Shown piece by piece: positions 8,073 through 17,317 of a stretch of 63,307 nt of DNA. Position 1 is the stretch's first letter; every line of letters starts with the position of its first letter. A program made the position numbers and the translations under genes. Under the pieces are notes generated by a model, which saw only the letters and a list, made by a program, of their open reading frames with translations, was not told where the DNA came from and ran no database searches. The DNA is from Polluticaenibacter yanchengensis (GTDB lineage Bacteria; Bacteroidota; Bacteroidia; Chitinophagales; Chitinophagaceae): positions 1-63,307 of the forward strand of contig JAQGEF010000022.1 of NCBI GenBank assembly GCA_027854065.1, in the 5' to 3' direction.

Positions 8073-10307
8073 ATGAAATTATTATTATTCGTTGCAGGGT
8101 TATTATTGCCTTATTTGCCTTATGCACAAATTATAAGCGGCAAAGTAAGCAATGAGAAAAATGAACCTCTTACCGGCGCTACTATTGCAGATATCCAAAA
8201 CAAAGCAACAGTAATTACCAATAACAAAGGCGAATTTTCAATTGACCTCAGCAATGTTCCCATAAAAAAAATAACAGCCAGTCATACCGGTTTTATCACC
8301 GATACGATTACTGTAGAAGACAACAAGACAATTCATATTATATTAAAACTGTCACCAACTTTAGAATCAGCTACAGTCAGTGCTGCCAGGTCAGGTATAT
8401 TTTTATCAAATTTATCCGCCATAAAGACCGAACAGATCACACAACAGGAATTAAAGAAATCAGCCTGTTGTGACCTGGCAGGCTGCTTCGAAACCCAGTT
8501 GACGGTACAGCCGCAAACGACCAATATTGTAACCAACTCCAAAGAACTGAGAATACTCGGGCTTTCAGGTGTATATAACCAGGTACTTGTAGATGGGTTA
8601 CCAATGATACAAGGGCTCAGTTACACTTATGGCATCAGCGGCATCCCAGGCACACTGGTAGAAAACATCTTCGTGGCAAAAGGAGCCAACAGCGTCATAC
8701 AAGGCTTTGAAAGCATCAGCGGACAGATCAATGTGGAAACCATAAAACCCAACCACGCGCCAAAACTATTGTTAAACGCGTACGTTAACAGTTTTATGGA
8801 AAAACACCTGAATGCCAATTATTCCTTTAAAACAGGAAAGTGGCACAGTTTATTAGCATTTCATACCGTACAGCCGGCCAATAAAACGGATAATGATGAT
8901 GACCGTTTTTTAGACCTGCCATTACTGACAAGGTACATGCTCAATAATAAATGGAAATATGGTAATGATGCTGAATGGGGACTGAGCAGCAGCATTGGCA
9001 TTCGTTTTCTAAATGAAAAACGCGTGGGCGGACAATCAGGCTTCAATGCCAAAAACGATAAAGGCAGTACCAATGTGTACGGGCAAACGGTCAACATTAA
9101 CCAGCCGGAGATCTGGACGAAAACAAACTACCGTTTCGATGATAAACATAATATTGTATTGGCAGTTTCATCCTTTCACCAGTCACAGGACTCCTACTTT
9201 GGTACCTTGCATTACAAAGCAAAACAGCTAAGTATGTATGCGAATGTTCAGCATGAATTGAATTACAGCAAGCACACATTAAAATCAGGTATTAGTTTCA
9301 GGCATTTGAATATCGATGAAAATATCCGTTTTACAGCCAATGTACCAGTAAGGACCTACGCCGGCAAATATTTAAAAAATGAAAATATTGCAGGCATATT
9401 TTCAGAAAATACCATGAAGCTGCTGAACAATAAACTAACATGGATTACCGGGGTCCGCTTAGATCTTCACAATCAGTTCAACTGGCAGTTCACACCACGC
9501 ACGCTGGTTAAATACGATTTATTTCCCAACACCATTATCCGGGGAAATATCGGTACCGGCTGGCGAACCGTCAACCTGTTCAGTGAAAATATCAACCTGC
9601 TGGCAAGTTCCAGGAATGTGATCATAGCTGAAAGTTTAAACCCGGAAAAAGCATTAAATACCGGCCTCAACGTTGTACAGAAATTTAAACTAAAATCAAC
9701 CGATATCAGCGGCTCTGTAAGCATTGATTATTATCATACCCGTTTCAGCAACCAGGTTTTCCCTGATTATGATACCGATCCGACCAGGGCATATATCAAA
9801 AACTTTACAGGAAAGAGCATCAGTAATGGCTTCCAGGTAGAAACCGCATTAAATTTTTACAAGCGCGTAGAACTTAAAGCAGGTTACAATTACCTGGACG
9901 TTTACCAGGTGCACGGCAACATAAAAAATACACTGCCATTCAATCCAAAACATAAAGTATTATCAACAATCAGTTTTAAACCTGCTAACGAAAAATACTT
10001 TATCGATATTAACGCTCACTGGTTTGGCAGGCAACGTTTACCAAATACATCGGCCAATCCTGAAGCATACCGGCGGGCGGACTTATCCAGGGATTATACA
10101 GTTGTAAATGCACAGTTTACTTATAACTTTAAAAATGTAGAATGGTATGCCGGTTGCGAAAATATCTTTAACTTTAGACAGGAAAAGCCAATCATCAGCT
10201 GGCAGGACCCGTTTAGTGATTATTTTGACACATCGTCTGTTTGGGGACCTACGCGCGGAAGAGAATTTTATACCGGCGTAAGATTTAAAATAGAAAAGAA
10301 AAAGTAA
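8073..10307 (+). CDS. TonB-dependent receptor with CarboxypepD_reg-like domain (metal-linked subtype)
   Basis: Outer-membrane active transporter powered by TonB. The 744 residues comprise a signal peptide (to about Ala18), a carboxypeptidase-regulatory-like beta domain (about 20-95), a plug (about 115-230) and a 22-strand barrel ending in an aromatic-rich terminal strand. The plug begins with KKSACCDLAGCFET, i.e. Cys132, Cys133 and Cys138. A similar Cys-Cys plug motif occurs in Bacteroidota receptors found beside HMA proteins. With the Cys-rich and HMA genes upstream, uptake of copper or another soft metal is a reasonable inference. A strong hairpin terminator follows. Confidence 0.88.
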   Translation: MKLLLFVAGLLLPYLPYAQIISGKVSNEKNEPLTGATIADIQNKATVITNNKGEFSIDLSNVPIKKITASHTGFITDTITVEDNKTIHIILKLSPTLESATVSAARSGIFLSNLSAIKTEQITQQELKKSACCDLAGCFETQLTVQPQTTNIVTNSKELRILGLSGVYNQVLVDGLPMIQGLSYTYGISGIPGTLVENIFVAKGANSVIQGFESISGQINVETIKPNHAPKLLLNAYVNSFMEKHLNANYSFKTGKWHSLLAFHTVQPANKTDNDDDRFLDLPLLTRYMLNNKWKYGNDAEWGLSSSIGIRFLNEKRVGGQSGFNAKNDKGSTNVYGQTVNINQPEIWTKTNYRFDDKHNIVLAVSSFHQSQDSYFGTLHYKAKQLSMYANVQHELNYSKHTLKSGISFRHLNIDENIRFTANVPVRTYAGKYLKNENIAGIFSENTMKLLNNKLTWITGVRLDLHNQFNWQFTPRTLVKYDLFPNTIIRGNIGTGWRTVNLFSENINLLASSRNVIIAESLNPEKALNTGLNVVQKFKLKSTDISGSVSIDYYHTRFSNQVFPDYDTDPTRAYIKNFTGKSISNGFQVETALNFYKRVELKAGYNYLDVYQVHGNIKNTLPFNPKHKVLSTISFKPANEKYFIDINAHWFGRQRLPNTSANPEAYRRADLSRDYTVVNAQFTYNFKNVEWYAGCENIFNFRQEKPIISWQDPFSDYFDTSSVWGPTRGREFYTGVRFKIEKKK

Positions 10308-10329
10308 TAAGAGTTATTACTTTTTACTG

Positions 10330-10374
10330 AACAAAAGCGTTAAGAAAAGAGGCTCTTTTCTTAACGCTTTTGTT
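10330..10374. terminator. Bidirectional hairpin terminator
   Basis: A near-perfect inverted repeat of about 21 bp (left arm starts AACAAAAGCGTTAAGAAAAG) lies between the ends of two convergent genes. A/T-rich flanks on both sides fit a terminator that works in both directions. Confidence 0.85.
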
Positions 10375-10394
10375 ATTGATTCAATTCTTATCTA

Positions 10395-11264
10395 TTAATA
10401 GTTGAAATGAGCATTAATAAACGCCATAAGCTTCAATGCAAAATCGTTAGCCACCGCATCATTCCAGTCACCGTGCCCCTGACCCGCATACACATACGCC
10501 TCATTCACCACATTTAACCGGTTCAATTTGTCGTGCAACCTGTCCTTTTGAGATACAGGAATCAACGGGTCCTGGTCACCGAAAAAAGAAATGGTTTTTG
10601 GCGCTTGTGCGGTTACATGCGTCACAGGGCTCAGATTGGCAAACAATTGCGGATTGTCCGCATACTTTATATTACCGACCAATCCCGTAACTGCCTGGGC
10701 AAAAACAGGATTAGTCGTATACGCAGGATCAGTAAAGTCCGTCGGCCCCACCGTATTACAAATACCTTTCACCTGCCCCTTTGTAGCATTTGTATAGCCA
10801 TAAAGCATTGCCAGGTGTGCACCGGCAGAAGCCCCGATCAAAAAATAATCTTTATTGATATGGTATTGGTCCGACTGCAAATGCTCTAGAGCAGCTTTCA
10901 CATCATCAAGTTGTTTTGTATATCCGGGCGATTCTACCGTACCTAAACGGTAATTAATATTAGCAATGGCATGATTGGGAAATAATCCCTTCAGCATATT
11001 GAAATATGTAGCCAGGTCAGCCTTATCTCCCGAATTCCAGCTACCACCATGTATCAAAACAAATACTTTCGTTTTACCACTGCTTCTGCCAGCCGGTAAA
11101 TAAATGTCCATATTCTGATAATTATTGCTGCTGTAAGCAATATTCGTCAAGGTATAACTTTCGGTTGTTTTATACAGTTCATCCTCATCACTGTCCTTTT
11201 TACAAGATACTAAGGCCAACTGTAATATAGCTATAAATAATAGCAATTTCCGGGTAAGCTTCAT
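10395..11264 (-). CDS. Alpha/beta-hydrolase (esterase-like) lipoprotein
   Basis: An exported esterase/lipase-like hydrolase. The ATG at 11264 is chosen because it starts a clean lipoprotein signal (MKLTRKLLLFIAILQLALVSC, lipobox Cys21); an in-frame codon 66 bases upstream would bury it. Motifs seen: oxyanion-hole HGGSW, nucleophile elbow GASAG, acid in FFGDQDPLIP, and the catalytic His in GQGHGDW. The HGG plus GxSAG pattern places it near the hormone-sensitive-lipase/carboxylesterase group. Substrate unknown. It is convergent with the TonB receptor and divergent from the glycosyltransferase. Confidence 0.85.
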   Translation of the reverse strand: MKLTRKLLLFIAILQLALVSCKKDSDEDELYKTTESYTLTNIAYSSNNYQNMDIYLPAGRSSGKTKVFVLIHGGSWNSGDKADLATYFNMLKGLFPNHAIANINYRLGTVESPGYTKQLDDVKAALEHLQSDQYHINKDYFLIGASAGAHLAMLYGYTNATKGQVKGICNTVGPTDFTDPAYTTNPVFAQAVTGLVGNIKYADNPQLFANLSPVTHVTAQAPKTISFFGDQDPLIPVSQKDRLHDKLNRLNVVNEAYVYAGQGHGDWNDAVANDFALKLMAFINAHFNY

Positions 11265-11381
11265 AGATATTTGTTTGAGTCCTTTCAAAAATAATAAAAG
11301 AAGCCGGCATTTAACCCACCAAAAACCCATCTAACGCCACATTTAATACTATTCAGTTATTTTTGAGTCTCAATTTTTGTA

Positions 11382-12605
11382 ATGGTAAATATATTAGTGA
11401 TAGGCCTGGTGTGGCCGGAGCCAACATCATCCGCTGCGGGCTGGCGAATGTTGCAGATACTTGAAAGCCTTCAATTAATTCCGGACAGCCATATCACTTT
11501 TGCATCTGCTGCTGCAAAATCACCTTACAGTTTCCGCCTGGATACCATTCAAATCGAAGAGAAGGCCATCGAGTTAAATAATCCCTCATTTGATGATTTC
11601 ATCCAATTATTACAGCCGGACATCGTTGTTTATGATCGCTTTGTAACAGAAGAACAATTCGGATGGCGGGTACACGAAAACTGTCCCCGGGCATTAACCA
11701 TTTTAGACACAGAAGATCTTCACTTTTTACGCCAGGCAAGAACAATTGCTGTAAAAAAACAAACTGCAGCAGATTATTACAATGAATTCACCATCCGTGA
11801 AATATCATCCATACTCCGTTGCGATCTATCCGTCATGATATCAACCTTTGAGATCGATTTGCTCGTTAGCCAATTTAACATTCAAAAAGACGCCCTTATT
11901 TATCTCCCCTTCTTAGAGGAAAATATCACCAATGACATAAGTGATAAATGGAAAACATTCGAAGAAAGGCAACACTTTACTTTTATCGGCAATTTTTTAC
12001 ATGAACCAAATTACCAGGCCGTCCTTCAATTAAAACTGGAAATCTGGCCACAATTGAAAAAGTTACTGCCAAATTCAGAACTCCACATTTATGGTGCTTA
12101 CGCCCACCATAAAGCCCTGCAACTACATAATCCCAAAGAACGCTTTTTTATAAAAGGACGATGTGATAATGCAAGACAGACCATTAGTAACTATAAACTC
12201 CTGTTGGCGCCTATTCATTTTGGTGCCGGTGTCAAAGGAAAATTTATAGATGCCATGCAAACAGGTACCCCATCTGTAACAACCGAAACCGGCGCCGAAA
12301 GTATGCATGAAAATTTAAACTGGCCCGGCTATATTGCGGCAGATAGCAGCAGTTTTATTTCAGAAACTATTGCACTTTATAATAATAAATCGCTGTGGAT
12401 AAATGCACAAAACAATTGCCAGCCAATAATTAACACCCTTTACAGTAAGCAGTTATTCCAATCCGGGTTTATAGAAGCCGTCAGCCAATGCTTAAAGGAT
12501 CTGGATAAATTCAGAAATCAACATTTCATCAGGGAAATCCTCTTATCAAACACCAATCAGGCAAAAAAATATATGAGCTTATGGATAGAAGCCAAGAATA
12601 AATAA
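11382..12605 (+). CDS. Glycosyltransferase, GT4-like
   Basis: A 407-residue cytosolic or peripheral enzyme of the GT-B fold. The N-terminal half contains VWPEPTSSAAGWRML, an acceptor-side Gly-rich loop. The C-terminal half has FTFIGNFLHEPNYQA, the strand HIYGAY, then APIHFGAGVKGKFIDAM and GTPSVTTETGAESM, which match the nucleotide-sugar-binding end of group-1 transferases. It probably adds a sugar to a surface polysaccharide or glycan. It is isolated from any polysaccharide locus here, so donor and acceptor are unknown. Confidence 0.75.
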   Translation: MVNILVIGLVWPEPTSSAAGWRMLQILESLQLIPDSHITFASAAAKSPYSFRLDTIQIEEKAIELNNPSFDDFIQLLQPDIVVYDRFVTEEQFGWRVHENCPRALTILDTEDLHFLRQARTIAVKKQTAADYYNEFTIREISSILRCDLSVMISTFEIDLLVSQFNIQKDALIYLPFLEENITNDISDKWKTFEERQHFTFIGNFLHEPNYQAVLQLKLEIWPQLKKLLPNSELHIYGAYAHHKALQLHNPKERFFIKGRCDNARQTISNYKLLLAPIHFGAGVKGKFIDAMQTGTPSVTTETGAESMHENLNWPGYIAADSSSFISETIALYNNKSLWINAQNNCQPIINTLYSKQLFQSGFIEAVSQCLKDLDKFRNQHFIREILLSNTNQAKKYMSLWIEAKNK

Positions 12606-12647
12606 ACCAGCTTATTAACAAAGTGAGTCAGTCACTAAATCTATACA

Positions 12648-12678
12648 CAAAAAAGCCGCTACTTAAATTTGTAACGGC
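12648..12678 (-). terminator. Hairpin terminator for the coiled-coil gene
   Basis: On the minus strand GCCGTTAC pairs with GTAGCGGC across an 8-base loop and is followed by a run of T. It sits 12 bases past the stop of the minus-strand gene. Confidence 0.75.
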
Positions 12679-12689
12679 GTATCATTCAT

Positions 12690-13883
12690 CTACTTACCCG
12701 GATAGACAATCGCGTACTCCACTTTGCCGTCCTGCTTAAATGATTCCTTTACTTCGAACTCAGTTTCGTACATCGATGCCATCTGGCAAAATATCGTGAT
12801 CTTCTCCTCGTAACTTACTTCCCGCGGATAGTTATAAGCCATAATAAAATCAAACAAATTATTGCCCGAGGCCTTAAAGCTATCTCTTATCGCTTTCAGA
12901 TTTATAAAAATCTCGTTCTCTGTCAAGGCCTGCAAACTGTCCGCCGCAATACTTTCCGCCACAGGAAGTTTATTCTTATTAGGTTTCTTCAACCTGGACT
13001 GTGCCTTTTCTATTAGCTGTGCACCTTCATCAGTATGCAGTTTCGATAAATTTATTTTAAACCTGTAACTCGGTTTAGGTTCAAAGCATAAAACATTCCT
13101 TTCCTGCAACAATTCTATTAAATTAGACTTAGCCTTCAACTCAAACTGATCTTTCAGGTATTTTACCTGCTTAATTTTTTCAATAAAAGTACTTTGGTGC
13201 TTTACCTGGTTTAAGTACTCAATGATTTGTTTTTGGGTTTCTATCAGGTTATGACGACTTTCAGTTAATTGCTGTCTCAATCGCGTTACAATTATCTTCA
13301 ATTCGTCATCCAATGCAGCCTTAAAAAAATGAGAATCCTGCTCAGTAATCAGCATCTCTGTTTGTTCTATTAAAACCGTCAATGTCCGGCGCTTCTCATC
13401 AAAAGCCTCCAGTTTACTTATTTTTATTTTATAATTAGGTTCCGTTTTAAACGCATTTTCAATATTCCGGTTCAGGTCAACCACATTTCTGATCGTAATC
13501 CTTCCCACTTTACGCAACTGGTTCTTTACAATTTTCAAATAACCATATTTCCGGTTCTCATTATTCTCCTGTAAGTAATAAAAAATATTTTGCTTTATCT
13601 GTTTAATCACTTCCTGGATATAAGAAGTATTCACCTCTTCATTCACTTCAAGGATCTGTTCAAAAAACTCCAGGAAATTTTCATCAAGATCTATATAAGC
13701 ACCATTCTGGTTAATGATTTCCTTGTTTATTAAAGTATTCAGCTTATCCTCACTTTCCAGTAATTCTAAAGCCTGGTCGTATTTATACAAATACGATTTC
13801 CGTTTTTCGAACATCTCCGAAAGCAGATCTTTAGACCAGTTTAGCGTATTTATCAATTCCTTAAGCGAACCAAAATGTTTCAT
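12690..13883 (-). CDS. Conserved coiled-coil protein, possible winged-helix/kleisin-like architecture
   Basis: I cannot name this 397-residue protein. Residues 1-120 look like a helical/winged-helix region: LLESEDKLNTLINKEIINQN, then a GAYIDLDENFLEFFEQIL stretch. Residues about 140-260 are strongly helical with long coiled-coil heptads (RLRQQLTESRHNLIETQKQI). The end has a second mixed region (NIEIFINLK, FDFIMAYNYP). The N-terminal plan recalls the winged-helix start of MukF/JetA-type SMC partners, but no SMC-like ATPase lies in this window. Treat any condensin role as speculation. It is a single gene with its own terminator. Confidence 0.5.
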   Translation of the reverse strand: MKHFGSLKELINTLNWSKDLLSEMFEKRKSYLYKYDQALELLESEDKLNTLINKEIINQNGAYIDLDENFLEFFEQILEVNEEVNTSYIQEVIKQIKQNIFYYLQENNENRKYGYLKIVKNQLRKVGRITIRNVVDLNRNIENAFKTEPNYKIKISKLEAFDEKRRTLTVLIEQTEMLITEQDSHFFKAALDDELKIIVTRLRQQLTESRHNLIETQKQIIEYLNQVKHQSTFIEKIKQVKYLKDQFELKAKSNLIELLQERNVLCFEPKPSYRFKINLSKLHTDEGAQLIEKAQSRLKKPNKNKLPVAESIAADSLQALTENEIFINLKAIRDSFKASGNNLFDFIMAYNYPREVSYEEKITIFCQMASMYETEFEVKESFKQDGKVEYAIVYPGK

Positions 13884-14382
13884 AAATTAAATGTACGAGG
13901 ATGGCAAAGGTAACCTATTTTAGGCGGAAAATACCATTCACCATTATCAACCACCAATAGAAAACTAACCTCACTGCATTTGCCATTCCATTAAAATTTT
14001 AGAGATAGGCTACATAAAAGAACCAACGCCCAAACCAGGAAAAGTTTATGGCATCAGGTAATTGAATAAAACACCGGCAACAATTAAAATAAATTAAAAT
14101 ATTTACTAATAACTACTTATTTCATCAAACAGAAGTGGTTATAAACCCCAAAAACAAACCAATAATCAATAGAAAAAATCTCAAAAACAAAGCCTTTAAT
14201 TAAAACAAAACTACCATTAATACAAATTAATTAAATAAACACTAACAAAACTAAATTTATTTAAAATAATTCAAAACGATACATAAATTCAAATTAAAAT
14301 AAATAATATGTATTTTATTTCACCAAATTGCTTCATATTTGCACAAGTAAGTACAATTATTAATAAATAACAACCGTTTCAA
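13884..14382. other. AT-rich gap upstream of glnN
   Basis: About 500 bases between divergent genes, very rich in A and in AAATTAA words towards its right end. No gene is supported. The stretch likely holds the promoters of both neighbours, including the candidate -7 box described separately. Confidence 0.6.
14334..14341 (+). promoter_or_regulatory. Candidate -7 box for glnN
   Basis: CATATTTG matches the Bacteroidota -7 consensus TAnnTTTG at all but the first base, 41 bases before the glnN ATG. No good -33 TTTG is seen, so confidence is low. Confidence 0.3.
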
Positions 14383-16578
14383 ATGGAAAATTTACGCTTT
14401 AAAGCGCTGGAAACCTTATCAAAAAATTCCGAGGATGTTAAAGTAGCCTCACCAACCAAAATTACAAGTGTTTTTGGAGAAAATGTGTTTACATTAGATG
14501 TTGCCCGCGCTTTTTTAAGTGATGAAGCATACAAAAGCTTAGCTGCCAGTGTTAAAACAGGCAAAAAAATTGAAAGAGCATTAGGTAATCAAATCGCATT
14601 TGGTATCCGCGCCTGGGCCGAGTCTAAAGGCGTTACCCACTACACCCACTGGTTCCAACCATTAACAGGTACAACTTCAGAAAAGCATGACAGCTTTTTC
14701 ACAATAAAAGGTGACGGTACACCTATCGAACAATTTGAAGGCGAAGCCTTAATTCAACAAGAACCGGATGCCTCATCTTTCCCTAACGGTGGTTTACGCG
14801 CTACTTTCGAAGCCCGTGGTTATACCGCATGGGACCCAACTTCACCGGCTTTTATTTTAGAAAGCGGTTTAGGTAAAACTTTATGTATCCCTACGATCTT
14901 CGTTTCTTATACAGGCGAAAGTTTAGATACCAAAACACCATTATTACGTTCTATTGAAGCATTAAATAAACATGGTGTAGCAGTTGCGCAATATTTCGAC
15001 AGAAACATTTCTAAAATCACCGCTACATTAGGCTGGGAGCAGGAATATTTCCTTATTGACGCAGGTTTAGCCAATGCCCGCCCGGACATCTTATTAACAG
15101 GCCGTACCGTATTTGGTCACAATTCTGCTAAAAACCAACAGTTAGAAGACCATTATTTCGGTTCTATTCCTGACCGCATCTACAACTTCATGCGTGATTT
15201 CGAAAAAGAATCTTATAAATTAGGCATTCCTTTACGTACACGTCACAACGAAGTAGCACCGGCTCAATTTGAGTGTGCGCCAATCTTTGAAGAAGCAAAC
15301 TTAGCCGTTGACCACAACATGTTGTTGATGGACGTAATGAATAAAGTGGCAAGAAAACATAATTTAAAAGTGTTATTCCACGAAAAACCATTTGCCGGTG
15401 TAAACGGTAGCGGTAAGCACAATAACTGGAGCTTAAGCACCGATACAGGTGTGAACTTATTAGCGCCGGGTAAAACACCAAAAACAAACTTAATGTTCTT
15501 AACGTTCTTCGTTAATATCATTAAAGCGGTACATGATTATGCAGATTTATTAAGAGCCTCTATTGCCAGTGCCGGAAACGATTACCGTTTAGGAGCCAAC
15601 GAAGCGCCTCCTGCCATCATTTCCATCTTCATTGGTAAATACCTGACCGAAGTATTAAATGAAATCAAGAGCCGCGTAGGTGACAACTTCACTGAGCAGG
15701 ATGAGATCTTATTAAAATTAGATATTCATAAAAATATTCCTGAGTTATTATTAGATAACACAGACAGGAACAGAACTTCTCCATTCGCATTCACTGGTAA
15801 TAAATTCGAATTCAGAGCGGTTGGTTCTACTGCAAACTGCGCTATTCCTATCACAGTTATCAACACTATTATGGCCGATACTTTGAAAAAATTCAAAGAG
15901 CAGGTTGATGGTTTAATTGATGGTGGAGAGAAAAAAGAAGTAGCCATCATGGAAGTAATCAAGCAATACATCGTAGCCAGCGAAAAAGTATTATTCGAAG
16001 GTGACGGTTATAGCGAAGAATGGCATAAAGAAGCAGAGAGAAGAGGTTTACCAAATATCCCTCAAACACCAAAAGCACTTGATGCTTATGTTACAGAAAC
16101 TGCAAAGTCTTTATTTGAAACAAACGGTATTTATAACCATGCAGAGTTAGAAGCCCGTCATGAGATCATGCTGGAAGAGTACATTAAAAAAGTACAGATC
16201 GAAAGCCGCATTTTGGGCGAGCTTTGCACCAGCCATATCTTACCACCGGCTATTAAATATCAAAATATTTTATTGCAAAATATTAAAGGTTTAAAAGAGT
16301 TAGATCTGGATATCGAAACTTATAACAACCAAAAAAATATCTTAAAGAAAATCAGTTTACATATCAGCGAAGCATCTGCACTGGTTGAATCTATGATTGA
16401 AGCTCGTAAAAAAGCCAACAAAATCACTGATAGCAGAGAAAAAGCTATTGCATATGCAGAAACGATCAAAGCTGCATTCTTCGATAAGATCAGGTATCAT
16501 GTAGATAAGCTTGAGCTTTTGGTTGATGACCAGTTCTGGGTGCTTCCAAAATACAGAGAGATGTTATTTATAAGATAA
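14383..16578 (+). CDS. glnN: Glutamine synthetase type III
   Basis: ATP-dependent condensation of ammonium and glutamate to glutamine, the main ammonium-assimilation reaction. The 731-residue length and sequence are those of the large GSIII class common in Bacteroidota. Seen are the GSIII-type start (LRFKALETLSKNSEDVKV), the HYTHWFQPLTG motif, the catalytic-core stretch GWEQEYFLID, RHNEVAPAQFE, then GVNGSGKHNNWS (ATP-side loop) and the RTSPFAF segment. GSIII enzymes form dodecamers in the cytosol. It stands alone with an upstream AT-rich regulatory gap and its own terminator. Confidence 0.97.
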   Translation: MENLRFKALETLSKNSEDVKVASPTKITSVFGENVFTLDVARAFLSDEAYKSLAASVKTGKKIERALGNQIAFGIRAWAESKGVTHYTHWFQPLTGTTSEKHDSFFTIKGDGTPIEQFEGEALIQQEPDASSFPNGGLRATFEARGYTAWDPTSPAFILESGLGKTLCIPTIFVSYTGESLDTKTPLLRSIEALNKHGVAVAQYFDRNISKITATLGWEQEYFLIDAGLANARPDILLTGRTVFGHNSAKNQQLEDHYFGSIPDRIYNFMRDFEKESYKLGIPLRTRHNEVAPAQFECAPIFEEANLAVDHNMLLMDVMNKVARKHNLKVLFHEKPFAGVNGSGKHNNWSLSTDTGVNLLAPGKTPKTNLMFLTFFVNIIKAVHDYADLLRASIASAGNDYRLGANEAPPAIISIFIGKYLTEVLNEIKSRVGDNFTEQDEILLKLDIHKNIPELLLDNTDRNRTSPFAFTGNKFEFRAVGSTANCAIPITVINTIMADTLKKFKEQVDGLIDGGEKKEVAIMEVIKQYIVASEKVLFEGDGYSEEWHKEAERRGLPNIPQTPKALDAYVTETAKSLFETNGIYNHAELEARHEIMLEEYIKKVQIESRILGELCTSHILPPAIKYQNILLQNIKGLKELDLDIETYNNQKNILKKISLHISEASALVESMIEARKKANKITDSREKAIAYAETIKAAFFDKIRYHVDKLELLVDDQFWVLPKYREMLFIR

Positions 16579-16585
16579 TTGTATT

Positions 16586-16620
16586 ACTAAAAAGGGGTTG
16601 CTTGGCAGCCCTTTTTTAGT
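16586..16620 (+). terminator. glnN terminator
   Basis: A 15-bp stem with two G-T wobbles (ACTAAAAAGGGGTTG against CAGCCCTTTTTTAGT) and a 5-base loop, ending in a T-rich arm, starts 8 bases after the glnN stop. Confidence 0.85.
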
Positions 16621-16621
16621 G

Positions 16622-16657
16622 TTTGTTTATAATATAAATAATATGGCATATATTTGC
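16622..16657 (+). promoter_or_regulatory. Bacteroidota-type promoter of the CBM48-like gene
   Basis: TATATTTGC at 16649-16657 is a full match to the -7 consensus. TTTG at 16622-16625 is a possible -33 element with a rather long 23-base spacer. The gene starts about 95 bases downstream, leaving a long 5' leader in which no structure was identified. Confidence 0.5.
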
Positions 16658-16752
16658 AGTACAAATGCTGCCAGAGTGAATAATCCTAATTAAAAATTAT
16701 TCATTTCTAATGGTGGCTTTTTTTATGAAACCTAACTTATAACAATTCAATT

Positions 16753-17271
16753 ATGGCAAAAAAAGTAAAATTTACATTAAGCAATACTATCGCTTCAAAT
16801 GCGGCGCTGGTTCAATTATTAGGAGACTTTAATAATTGGGATATTAAAAATGCCAAAAGCCTGAAAAAAGATAAATCCGGGAATTTTACTGCCGATTTAT
16901 TACTGGAGCCGGGTGTTTATAAATACCGTTATTTACTGGACAGCATCCAGTGGGTAAATGACGAAAGCGGCAGTTACGAATTCGATACCAATATTGGTGA
17001 ATATAACTGTATTGTAAGCATAGAAGCAGATGTAACAAAAGAGGCGAAGCCTGCGGCATCAAAAAAAGAAGCTAAACCAAAAGCCGCTAAAGCTGAAGAA
17101 ATACCTGCAGCAAAACCGGAAAAAGAAGCGCCTAAAGACAAGGAAAAAGCACCGAAAGCGCCAAAACCGAAATCCGCAAAACCAAAAGTAGAAGAGCCGG
17201 CACCCGTAACACCCGTGGAAGAGCCGGTAAAAAAGACCGTTAAAAAAGCAAAAGCTGCAAAGTCTAAATAA
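16753..17271 (+). CDS. CBM48/AMPK-like glycogen-binding domain with basic Lys/Ala/Pro tail
   Basis: Residues 1-90 form an early-set beta sandwich like the glycogen-binding domain of AMPK-beta and isoamylases (LLGDFNNWDI, then LEPGVYKYRYLLDSIQWVND). Residues about 95-172 are a low-complexity Lys/Ala/Pro/Glu tail resembling histone-H1-like or linker sequences. No catalytic domain is present. It may bind a storage glucan and something acidic through the tail, which is inference. It has its own promoter and a terminator shared with ctaA. Confidence 0.8.
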   Translation: MAKKVKFTLSNTIASNAALVQLLGDFNNWDIKNAKSLKKDKSGNFTADLLLEPGVYKYRYLLDSIQWVNDESGSYEFDTNIGEYNCIVSIEADVTKEAKPAASKKEAKPKAAKAEEIPAAKPEKEAPKDKEKAPKAPKPKSAKPKVEEPAPVTPVEEPVKKTVKKAKAAKSK

Positions 17272-17273
17272 TC

Positions 17274-17310
17274 AAAAAGCCTGTTCGTTATTATATCGGA
17301 CAGGCTTTTT
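17274..17310. terminator. Bidirectional terminator between convergent genes
   Basis: A 14-bp stem (AAAAAGCCTGTTCG against CGGACAGGCTTTTT) with a 9-base loop. A/T runs on both outer sides allow use by both the CBM48-like gene and ctaA. Confidence 0.85.
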
Positions 17311-17317
17311 TACTTTA

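Noticed and set aside
13990..14066. Short peptide-like frame (KILEIGYIKEPTPKPGKVYGIR) upstream of glnN
   Set aside because: Only about 22 codons with no start site or neighbour context; it could be a gene remnant but I cannot support that.
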